The position numbers and the translations under genes are program-made. From positions 117,681,329 to 117,745,328 of the forward strand of contig OX235271.1 of assembly GCA_944472155.2 (NCBI GenBank): a DNA stretch of 64,000 nt, read 5' to 3'. This stretch comes from Trichobilharzia szidati (Eukaryota > Platyhelminthes > Trematoda > Strigeidida > Schistosomatidae). This document shows positions 1 to 10,400 of this stretch, in pieces; position 1 is the first letter of the stretch, and each line of letters begins with the position of its first letter. The notes below the pieces were generated by a model. The model was not told the DNA's origin and ran no database searches. It was given only the letters and a program-made list of their open reading frames with translations.

Positions 1-1519
1 GAGGACGTATTAAGGCCTCCGTTTGCTGCCTCCTTAGGGTTCGAGGTCTGCTTTCGCAGCATCGGATGTGCCCTCCCAATTTCCCCTTGATCTCATACCA
101 CCGTTGAAGTGCTATGGCCAATTGCTCTGGGGAGTTGAATGTGACACTTAGCAGCTTTGGGGAGCTAATCAGTGTGAGATGAGCGGGAGGAGGTAGTCGG
201 TAAACGGATATGGCTCCAGAAGCGCCAAGGGCCATCTGAGACGACAGCCATCTCCACTGCTGTACGTCATGCATGCATTTTTCACAAGAAGTGCCCGCTT
301 CCAGCTCCGGAACACCGTGCACCACCATAGAGGTAGAAGGCAAAAGTTCCGGTGACTCCCTAGCCATTTGTCTGACAGCCCATGGTCTGTCTTGTCTCAC
401 CCTTATGTTTGAGCTTCTGTCAATGCTTAGTAACTGAGTCATCAATAGTACCTTCTCGGCCTCTTTGGCAGAGTCCAGTGTAACCCGTAATGGGGGTGGC
501 TTACTTTGAGGTGTGTGGACACCCCTGTACAGCCTGCACAATTTCACTGAACTAATATTCAGACCTGCTTTATTGCACAGGTTGGACCACTGTTCCTGAT
601 CAAACAGGGCCCGCTGTTGAAGCAAGCTGTCCTTGCTCACAGGTACGTTAAAGAGGATGAGCGAATTAGACCGAATAACCTCAGACTTAGGTTTGGCCTT
701 TGGCTTCTCGTATTCCTTTGCAGCATCAGCAACTTTAGGCTTCATCGGGTTCTGGCCAGCCTTTATTGTGTTGCCAAGCTTGCTTGTGGATGTAAGTGGC
801 GCTTCTCTAATTCTATCTTTCCTTGATTTTTTGGGTCCAACCTTTTGAATCTTCACCTTGTGAAAATTGGCATTTTCAGTCAGTAGGTCTGGAGTGTCCT
901 TCTTGCTGTTTGTGCCAAGTGTTGGCAATGTGATGTTTGCAGGTGGGGAGCTACATAAGGCCGTGTTGGGACACAAGGGCGGCGTGTTGTTTCTGCTATC
1001 CACAGACACGCTCTGTGTGGCTATGCCAGGGCGACAAAGTGGACAGATGTACCAAAACCACTGGCATGGGTTATTTCTCATAAACTCGTAGTATGATTTC
1101 GGCACCTCTTTGTCACAACGGCAGTGCACCCATCGTTTGCAAAAATTACATTCAAACGCTGAGTCAGCTTTAGAAACTATGATACTGCATGCCTGGCATT
1201 CGTCTCCCTTCCTTGGTGACGCCTTCGAGGTCTTATGACGTCTTGAGCGTTTCCTTTTAGGTTTGTTGTACTTCACACATTGGTTTTCAGTTGGTGCAGG
1301 TGTAGTATCCTGTCCCCCTAGTATTGCCTGTGCCGTTTCAGTACTAGACTGTGGCAATGCAGGCATAGTATCAGAACAGACGAGTCCTACACGAGTCTTT
1401 AGGATGGGTATGCGACTTGGGGTTGGTGTCCCTGGGTTTTTACCTTCTCTGGCTGAAGCCCTTGTGACTACAGAGCAAGGTGTTTTGGTGCCATTTCTAA
1501 GGTTACTTTCTACAGCCAT
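1..1519 (-). CDS. ORF1 of a CR1-like non-LTR retrotransposon (PHD finger plus RRM-like domains), 3' end off the window
   Basis: On the minus strand an ATG at 1519-1517, seven codons after an in-frame TAA, opens a frame that stays open for 506 codons to base 1. Residues 87-99 are strongly basic (KPKRKRSRRHK). Residues 108-162 form a C4HC3 PHD finger: C108/C111, C124/C127, H132/C135, C159/C162, with the usual aromatic stretch FWY before CPLC. After a Ser/Pro/Lys linker, about residues 285-380 look like the RRM-like fold of LINE ORF1 proteins (SLILFNVPVS, then a VKLCRLYRG strand and DRPWAVRQ). A second similar block covers about 395-490. PHD fingers in ORF1 are known from CR1-clade LINEs. Such proteins bind element RNA and assist target-primed reverse transcription. 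ORF2 (endonuclease/RT) should lie left of base 1. The frame has no lesion, suggesting a young copy. A host PHD protein is the alternative. Confidence 0.75.
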   Translation of the reverse strand, partial: MAVESNLRNGTKTPCSVVTRASAREGKNPGTPTPSRIPILKTRVGLVCSDTMPALPQSSTETAQAILGGQDTTPAPTENQCVKYNKPKRKRSRRHKTSKASPRKGDECQACSIIVSKADSAFECNFCKRWVHCRCDKEVPKSYYEFMRNNPCQWFWYICPLCRPGIATQSVSVDSRNNTPPLCPNTALCSSPPANITLPTLGTNSKKDTPDLLTENANFHKVKIQKVGPKKSRKDRIREAPLTSTSKLGNTIKAGQNPMKPKVADAAKEYEKPKAKPKSEVIRSNSLILFNVPVSKDSLLQQRALFDQEQWSNLCNKAGLNISSVKLCRLYRGVHTPQSKPPPLRVTLDSAKEAEKVLLMTQLLSIDRSSNIRVRQDRPWAVRQMARESPELLPSTSMVVHGVPELEAGTSCEKCMHDVQQWRWLSSQMALGASGAISVYRLPPPAHLTLISSPKLLSVTFNSPEQLAIALQRWYEIKGKLGGHIRCCESRPRTLRRQQTEALIRP

Positions 1520-2590
1520 ATTAACTACCCCTAAAACTTATGCTGTATAAGAATAAGAGTGCAACAGTATCTACCCACAAGAACAAGAATAAGACAAAAA
1601 AAAGTACAAGACAAGGAAAAGAAAAGGTTTTCAACTTTACCTAGCCCTTTCTGGATGATCGGCTCCACAGCAATCACGTGGTAGACCAACAAGTCTTGTT
1701 TATCTGAACGAGTGAGGAAGATGCTACTACAAAAATAGCACCCGAAGCTTTGGCAGTAGTTCGAGACAGCTGGACTTACCACACAGAGATTCGATATGTA
1801 AGTAATGGTTGAATTTAATTCACCGGGTAGGAAGATCAGGTTTCCCAAGTGGATAATTCACAAAATAGGTATTTTCCGGTTAGAGATTATGGAAAAACTA
1901 TACAAAGATAACACTCCCAAGCATTCTTAGCTGCAGCATTATGAGTCTGATCCAGGATGGAATTCTTAAGTCCCACTTACGTTTAATTTGTCACCAAGAC
2001 CTCTCCAACTTTGCGACTAGAACATGGGAGAGACGATGTGAGTGATGGTGAACACTGAGTGGGTGTTCAGTGTCATTGTTTACTCATACCATTTTTCTGT
2101 TCGTTGGAGACAACAGTCCCGGTCATGGACTAGTTGTTTGCTCGTAGACAGAAGACCGGAGTAATACGATCAGAAGTATAAATATTTTATGCTGAGGTTA
2201 TCTGAAGACTTTTTTACTGTATTGATAGTAGCCGACTGTAAACCATATGATCAAACTGCTAATTAATTAACCAGCTGTATTGATGAACCAGTAAATCTCT
2301 GATCTAACATCTCTTTTAACGCGGCTTGCATTGAGATTGAGTTGGTTATTACAGGCATAAAATAGTATTCGGAGTTCCGGAGAGTTAACTTCTGGCTTTA
2401 GCAAATTGTCCGGATACGGTTATTCGCAGATGATAGCTAGTATTCGTCCTCTACTTTGACATTTCTAAAGTATTCGACTAGGTTGAGCATATGCTGCTGA
2501 TACATAATTTGAATTCCTTGTGAAAACGTGACCCACTACTGGGATAGCCTAATTCATCCCTTAACAACAGGTCCTAAATAGTCTGACTTG
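1520..2590. other. Probable LINE 5' region, then A+T-rich DNA with no recognisable gene
   Basis: The first few hundred bases to the right of ORF1 are presumably the 5' untranslated region of the minus-strand CR1-like element. I could not find its 5' boundary or a target-site duplication. The reading frames here are short, without domain signatures, and look like chance. Confidence 0.35.
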
Positions 2591-2599
2591 GATCTATGA

Positions 2600-2830
2600 T
2601 TTCGAACCCAGGCCAATCACTTCTGGTTTAGTCCGAGGTAGCATCGTGGGACCCAGATTATTTACAGTCTATATGAACAAAATATGCACATGGTAGGCAG
2701 TTCACCTTTGCAGATGACGTAAGAGTAGCTTGTGTATTTCGCTGTGATGATCTAGGGTGCCTCTAGAATTTTGTGTAGAATAAATTAGATAAAGTAGCTG
2801 CGTGGTCATCTTTATGGAATATACAATCCA
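2600..2830 (+). pseudogene. Decayed CR1/Perere-type reverse transcriptase fragment
   Basis: Translation in drifting frames gives GSIVGPRLFTVYMNKICTW, then QFTFADDVRVACVF, then LDKVAAWSSLWNIQSIVNKC. This matches the order QG-S-LGP-LF, (F/Y)ADD, W-L--N--KC seen in CR1-like RTs (motifs B, C and the start of the thumb). At least one stop (TGG-TAG) and one frame change separate the pieces. It is a remnant with no ends recognised. Confidence 0.6.
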
Positions 2831-2839
2831 TTGTGAATA

Positions 2840-4269
2840 AATGTGGCTGGAATTGCTTCCGTGCGCCATCAATCGAAGTAAAATTAACGATTCAATCTGC
2901 TAACCTACCCAGACTCCGAATTTTCGTTGGCTTAGGCCTGAGGTACTGCAGTCACCTACCATTTTTGAGCAAGTTGGTACGGTCCTGGCTAAACAGGAAC
3001 AATTATATTATTGTAAGACTTCATTTTGAGTGGATGAATAATAAGCGTACCGAAGAAGTCCATCATCTCAACCGTAAAGTATTTCTGAAAAGACTTTTTC
3101 ATCTCTTTCATTTCAAAGGGGAATAAGAAAAAATAAGTCACAATACTTTGCGTGTAACATAATAAATAGGTGGAATGTGTGGCAGAAGACGCATGGAGAC
3201 GAGGCCTGAGAAGTGGCATAGAGCGATGAGAGGAAATGGACTTATGAGAGAAATCCTTTGAAATGATGCAAAGGAGATTATACGATGGAACAAACGTGTG
3301 TAGGAGACTAGCTACAATGGCCAAACCAAACAGATGGACAGAAATACAAGAATAATTAAGTAATTGAATAAGGATGCAGAACTGTTTCGGCGTAGAAGTT
3401 AATTTAGTTGATTATTTTTGCAACAACTGTTCACTAAGATGTTGATTTAACCGTCAGCCGAAGAGCAGGGAAATATTATAGACCACACTGATTCTTTTTC
3501 AAGAAGAAGTTATGAGGCTGCAAGTCACAAAGCTGTAAATAGTCTTAGACTAGCTAGTATTCACATATGTTCCCGCTCCATACTAGAGAAACAAGTTTCC
3601 AGTATGATTAACTCTCTTCGAATTCAAGTTTCGTCGTTAGGTCCTAGTTGAAAATAAATTTTCAATATATCCTGCTCAGTATTTAGAACATATATTATAC
3701 ATTCATATATTGTACATACCATATATATGTCAAGTTGACTTTATGAGGTATGAATCGCAGTAAGTAGCTTATGCACAGTCGAATTTGAAGAAAAACCCAC
3801 TAACTTTTCTCGAAAATTTACAGAAGGCGACAGCACACAAGTTTTTAATATATTGGGACCAGCATTAGGCTGAAAAGATTAACTGACACCATCCACGTGA
3901 GAAGTTGGTAAGTCAGAACCTCTACCTACCATTAGACCAAATAAGCAGAAGTGACCTATTTTTGACTAAGTATATCTTAAATAACGATTGCATCAATGAT
4001 GTTTCTTAGCCCTTGTCTCCTTTAATGATATCACTAAGAGGCAGCTATCTAAAGGGGATACAATCTCAGTGAAACCAAATACAGTTGGAATTTCCACTTA
4101 CAGTCAGAGAAATCCTTATCCTAATAAATAGTATCATATAAATCTGTGGCCACTTTTAACTAAAAATTGGATGTACATGGAGATACATACTGCAAGAATA
4201 ATAACTTGCAGTTCTTTGTCATTTAATCGGAATCTTTTGGTATATTGTACACTGTACATTTTCCCGCAG
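2840..4269. other. A+T-rich region upstream of the G-alpha gene
   Basis: No gene was recognised. A stretch around 3180-3340 has higher G+C and fragmentary frames on both strands and may be an old repeat. The promoter of the G-alpha gene should lie here or further left, but no convincing core promoter motif was seen. Confidence 0.3.
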
Positions 4270-4297
4270 GTTTTAAATATGTCAATTAGATTTCGAT
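4270..4297 (+). promoter_or_regulatory. Possible 3' splice acceptor and upstream ATG before the G-alpha start
   Basis: A pyrimidine-rich tract ending in CCCGCAG finishes at 4270, 27 bases before the G-alpha ATG. It could be the acceptor of a 5'-UTR intron or of a spliced leader. Between it and the true start lies another ATG (4280-4282) in a different frame. That ATG opens 31 codons, overlaps exon 1 and stops at 4374. The G-alpha ATG has the better context (G at -3 and +4). Confidence 0.4.
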
Positions 4298-4415
4298 ATG
4301 GGTTGCTTACTGAGTATCGACGAAAAAGCAGCCGTAGAAAGATCAAAGCGGATCGATGCTTCTCTCAAAAGTGATGGAGAAAAGATGGCAAGGATAGCAA
4401 AGTTATTGCTGCTTG
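4298..4415 (+). CDS. G-alpha exon 1 (residues 1-39)
   Basis: Encodes [19 protein letters not shown] and the alpha-N helix up to KLLLL; the first base of Gly40 is here. The donor is G|GTGAG. The N-terminal MGC gives the N-myristoylation glycine and the palmitoylated cysteine. Confidence 0.93.
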
Positions 4416-7400
4416 GTGAGATAAATTAATTTCATGAAAAGAATTTTTCAGGTGCTGGGGAATCCGGGAAAAGTACAATACTGAAGCAACTGAAGTATGA
4501 TTAACGATATTTTTACTTTATTTGTAGAATAATTCATCAGTCTAGCTATACGAAGGAGGAATGTTTGCTTTATAAACCTGTCGTATACAGTAACACAGTT
4601 CAGAGTATGATAGCTATTATAAGAGCTATGGGACATTTGTACATAAAGTTCGAAGATGAAGGCAGAATTGTGAGTCATCATTTTTGAAACAGTAAATTTG
4701 CTTGTAGGGTATTATATGTCTTAATTGGCGAATTCACTAGTTCTTGGTTGACATTAGAACCTAAATAATACGTAGCTTCTAATTGTTTGACATTGCGCAG
4801 ATGAAGAATATACTTCTAAGTATTTGGAAACTAACATGATAGGTGGTGGAATAATGGCTGATTTATGCTTAAACGACACTTTTTTCCCATTTTCCTCAAT
4901 CTTAACTACTCACTCTCTATTATTTAACCACTGATTTTCCTTCTATTTTCACTATTAAGCCATCACTTTTTCTAGGTGCTGTTAGCATATAACCGGAATT
5001 TTTCTCATTGTTATTTAACTGGGAAAGATCTATTTTTATCAGCAGTTTATGTGGACTCCTAATAAAATGACTCTGACACCTCGCAACTTTTCCAACAATT
5101 CTGCATTCAGTATAGTCCGATAGAAGTTGATCAGTAACGTGTCAGTGTTGCACTGGGTTATTTTTAAACAACTTAAGTGGGATCCATTCGTAAAGCTAAG
5201 AGAATGAGTGAGGAGAAGAAAAAATTACATATATATATGTCACCAAAGATGGCAATAAGAATAACATTATAGATGCCGCAATAAAGATGAGGGAATGAAT
5301 GTTCTAATAAGAGTGTGTTGTGGTTTGTCATTAGAATGAAAGAAGAGTAAATATAAGTAAATTTCTACTCTTTTGTTATGTCACCAAAAACTTTATACAT
5401 ATTTTTATTAACTTTTCCAAACAATTGTCACGAAATATTTTCCTGTGAAGTTTCTCGAAATAGCAGGAGAGCAGAGGCTAAACGCCATTGCTTTTTGGTA
5501 GCATTTTTCACATCTTACTCCAACGGAAATGGTAAATTGCGTAAGCTGAAGATCAGCTGAAATATGGGACGGCGGAAATCCAGAAACACTCTGACTTTTG
5601 TTTTGGTTGATTAGGGAATTGTAGACTGTGTGGGTCGATTTCCAATGACATTTATAATTGGTGCTGAAAAACTGTTCAAGATGTAGCTCGAAATCAGTGG
5701 CAGTACGGTGAACGTGTTTACTCTTTGTCATTTTCAAGCATCTAAAGTGTTCTCATAATATAATTCTACTTATTTTCATGCTTAATTCCATTGATTTTCA
5801 AAACTTGTGAACTTGAAATGATGCCATTTTGTGGGTTATATTTTTAAATCTCGTTCTACCCCCCAAAGTTTACATATTCATATATCACACAAAAGATATG
5901 ACGCTTTACCAAGTACACGAACCTGCATTGATTACTAGGTTGTGTTGGACTATAACATAAACTTAGCAAGATAAACAGGCACAGAAATTAGCCGACCCAT
6001 TATTAATGCAAGGAGCCTGAAAGAGTGTAGGGATTTTCATTCAAAAGACAAATGACCCGAAGTTAAACTGGTTTAGGAAACAGATATCTCTATAAATTTC
6101 TCACCACTTGACTAGGTGCGGCTGTAAGCCATCGCGACCGAAAAAATAAAAAAGTACTGCTTGGTAATTATGATAGTTAGGTAACACTTTTAACTCTCAT
6201 CACACATCGCTACAGAGCATCCCAATAAAATAGTTTGGTTCCAGGCAGGGAAGTGATTGAAATGGTCTACTGTATTTCTTAGCTGCACAACTTCAGTGTA
6301 TATAACACTTAGTATAATAGGGAAGAAAACATTTCAGTGGAAAACATTGTTTCAACTAACACTTGCTGAAGCCCTACTGAAATGTACACAACTGTGCAAA
6401 TAAGTATAAACCAGTCATGGTTGTTTGTTAATATCATGATAAGATATCTATGGCAGTAACAATAAAAAAGGTTGACGAAGCAAGAAATCTGTGATCTTAA
6501 GAATAGTGAAAACACGAAGGCTATTTGTACAAATGTTCGGACAGATGTAGCAGATGAAGTCTCATAAAACAAATAGTGAATATATATATATAAACCGTGT
6601 AGTAAGAAGACAACTAGAGTTTCATAGAAATTGCAACAAGGCAATGAAACGGGCTTATGTCTGTACGAATCTGTTGGAATTTGGTTAAGTGCGTTGAAAG
6701 AATGGTATAAATTGCGATTAAATTATTAGTTTGGTCTTTCATGGCCAAAAGAAGGGTTAATGTCTGTGTCAACACTTTGTGAACACAGTTCAAGATAGTT
6801 AATTCAAATGCCGACAGACCAAGCTACATGCAGTATGTAAGTACGAAAATCATTAGAAAGATCCGATGGGATACGATAAGTCATACTGAGTGCTTTAATT
6901 TGGCCCACTGAGTAGTTGTCATCACCTAAATGGGACAAAGCCAAATTTAAGACAGCTCATTCTCAGGATAGATAAAAGAATTTCTGTGACACGTCCACTA
7001 GTTTGGTTAGTTATATGCCGGGTAAAACTGTCTGCATAGCAGCAGTTGGGCTAACAAATACAGATAAATGCAGCAAAACTAGCTACATTATTTCTACTCT
7101 GTCATAAGCATTTATAGACTGCATAAAGTTTACTCTGAATAATCCTTCTTAGTCTGTGAAGCAAAATTTCACTTCATAAGTCACCAACGAAAATCCAACT
7201 TAGAAAACGGGGATTCCTTACTTATCGTCCCCGTTTTGGTAATAATTTAACTAATGTGTCGATAGATTCATTCAGAAAACTTAGCGAACGTTCAGAGTCA
7301 GACAAAGAATCACGAATGTACAACAGCTGCCTCATGAATCATTTTGCAAACAAGCCTTTCTTGTTCTTATTGTAAGACAATTAGCAAAAGTACTTTTGAA

Positions 7401-10400
7401 AAGAATCGGTACGGGGCAACAGAAGTGCTCATATCGATCTATGAATGTCTTCTTTCTAAGCACAATTCACCATTTTCATCTCGTTTAATCAGTGAAAGTG
7501 AGAGATGGATAGTTTTTTACTGTATTTAGTCAGCAATTTATTCCTATTCACATCTTCATCAATAATAGTGTATAGTCATAGTGGCTGTAATACATATCTA
7601 ACTCGCTAATTAAATCCTTCAAGAAATGTTATAAAAGTTTTGCTGAGCCCATTACAGTTACGTCTGTTTGTCTATGTGTATATTTTGAACAAAGATGTAC
7701 ATTCCTTATACATCTGAGGAATAACCCTAATGATACGAGAATCAAGAATTGCCGTGACTATTTGATATTTAGTTATATATTGGCTCACATAATTAGTTTT
7801 TCCTATAAGTTGTGTATTTATGAATAGTAATGGTGTATCCAGAGGTATAATGCACTTTCCATTGCCATTCGTACCACGTACTTTAGAGATAAGATGAAAG
7901 ATTTCGTTTCTTCCACATCTTATACTTTTTGTGCATACATCCCGAAATTCGAGCTAACCACTTTGCCGTTTTACGATATGGAGGATATTATTTGATTTTG
8001 TGTTTCATTTGATTAGATGACTTATCCGGCTCTTTTACTAATAAATGTAACAGGATGGTAATTTAACTCTAATCACTGGCAACCTCCTTCCCTCAAAGCG
8101 GGACCAAGTACGATATTCTCTCAACCTATCAGTAACAAAGTTCTATAATAGGTGACATTAAGTAGTTAAGTTTGAAGCGTATTTGTGAAGACAGATACAT
8201 GATATCAGGCATGTGAAAATTTTGACTGATATGATTATGAACAATAAACTGTGTTCAAAACGTCATCCAGTAAATGATACTATTCCACTGTGTGATATAT
8301 CTAATAAACAAATTAATGTGGAATGTGTAAATTTTCTCGGCTTTAGATCATCAGGCAAGGTGAACGTATCCACTAGATAGTGACTACTGGTTCTGGTTAT
8401 TAAGCACTTGTAATACAAACATACAGTGTATCAGGAAATCTATTTATTACTTGGGCTCAAATTAAACGAATGATATGCACAGCACTCTAACCAATTTGGA
8501 TTCTGCCAACACATTTGAACACCTACTTAACATTGTAAATAAGTTTTGTTCCTCTCTGTCAGACAAATAAATAAACGCATGCCAATCCCTCACCTTAATG
8601 GTCAAGTAATGTTAGGTAACATAGGACTAGGGTGGAAAGGAGTTAGAAGTGTTCATATTCCATGATGTCCCAGACTGCTATTTAGAGTCCCGTTGGGAGC
8701 TGCAGATTTCCTTGATGGAGCGCTAGAGAGGATAAAAACCAGTGGTTACAGACCGTTAGCAACATGGATTAAATTGTTCCCAATGGCTCAAATTCATTTA
8801 CTCTTTGTGAACTCCCAGGTTCATTAAATCCATATTATACTGGATACAATTGTTCTTTACCCTGTTGCCAAACTGGTGATCCGTGGTTTATTTACTTGAT
8901 ATGTATTTACTTACGGCCTAGTCAATTTTAACGAAGGTTTAATACGGCATTTCATGGCTATCCATGGACATAACAACTTATCGGTTTCATTTTAATCTTT
9001 TCTAATTGCTGCAAAACAAAACCTTGATTTAGACTTGTATTTGTGTGCGCAAACTACCTATAATGCCTTTATTTCATTTGAAATGATCAAATTGAAAAGG
9101 CAGGCTTTAATCTGATTTATTTTATTCTAATTTTATTTTGATTATAGCTTGATTCCACACCGTGTTTTTGGTACAAGTATGGAATTTTCAGCATGTGATA
9201 TTGGTAGCCCAAATTTTGCGGGCCGACCGCTGATATCAGGTGTGCGTCGGCAGGGGATCGAACTCCGGACCATGTGCATGGTCGGCAAAAGTCCTAACCT
9301 CTTGCCACCAACTTATTTGAATTCTAGGCTTCAGGTGGAAAATATAACGCCATAAACTGCTAATATGGTTCCACAAAGTAAAATTTCCATTGTGAATGAG
9401 GTGAAAGGCAAACAAAAGCATAAATGATGAAGACACTTGATGGTACTACAAGATATCTTACATATTGTTCTTTAAGCTTTCGTAAGAAAAGCAACTTATA
9501 GCACCTAGGTTATTCAACACAAAGCTTTCTCAAAATGCAGTTAAAATTCAGTTTTCAGAAGACAACACTGAGATATATCATGAGCATTGACAGCACGCAT
9601 AAAAAATATGCATAAAGAGTTGATGATACGAAAAGAATCTCATGTTCCAAAATATCCCTACATTGAATAAAGAACTGATCAGAAAACAACAGTTTTACTT
9701 GCGTAAATACCAAGATTTTGCAACATATGCAATCGAATTTCAGTATACGAAATTCAACAGCATGAAAATCTGTTACAAAAATAGAGAGAGCTATCAACAT
9801 TTAAAGTTACATCAATGAACCGAGAAAGAGAAAAATGGTTGAAGAGACTGTAATTTAGCTTGCATTACACCTTATTGTTGGTAAATCATTTCATTATGTT
9901 CCTTAGTCATATTTCACTTAACTAGACAAGAGACAATTCAGTGCACCACAGTTTGGCCATGGGTACGTTGTTGAGGTGTTAAGTGATGATACCCCTTCTG
10001 AGTAAGTAAATTTTATAAGCGAATGCCTTTATGGAAAACTAGAGCAGTACTACATGGTTTCAAATAAATAATAACTTTACTTATACTGGAGAGTTCAAAG
10101 TTACAGTAAGTATACTGCTATCCTGTTTTATATGAAGTATTTCTGAGGAAATTACCTACTGTCAATTTCAGATGGTTTAAAGAGTATTCTTCACAATCTC
10201 GTGAATAGATTTTGTACTCTTCAGGTGGCGACGATCTGTCTCTTTAGTCGAGAACAAAATGAAACACATTCGTAGTAAGCCATATGTGCAGTCGATAAGG
10301 TTTCCTGTAGGTAACAAGGACTGTGTGCTGTTTCTTAGTCTGTATAATTACATTATATCCTCTTATTAAAGAAATCCTTCCACTTGCCATGAGTAATTAA

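Noticed and set aside
617..1550. Several plus-strand frames
   Set aside because: They are antisense shadows of the intact minus-strand ORF1 with its PHD finger.
1531..1848. 105-codon minus-strand frame
   Set aside because: No domain or motif; it lies in the presumed 5' region of the LINE and has Cys/Leu/Phe-rich composition typical of chance frames in T-rich DNA.
4280..4374. Short frame starting MSIRFRYG as a gene of its own
   Set aside because: It overlaps G-alpha exon 1 in another frame and has no independent support; treated as a possible upstream ORF only.
6309..6644. 111-codon minus-strand frame
   Set aside because: Composition of A+T-rich non-coding DNA, no motif.
9230..9310. Functional tRNA gene
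   Set aside because: A and B boxes are present, but I could not form acceptor and anticodon stems; a SINE head fits better.
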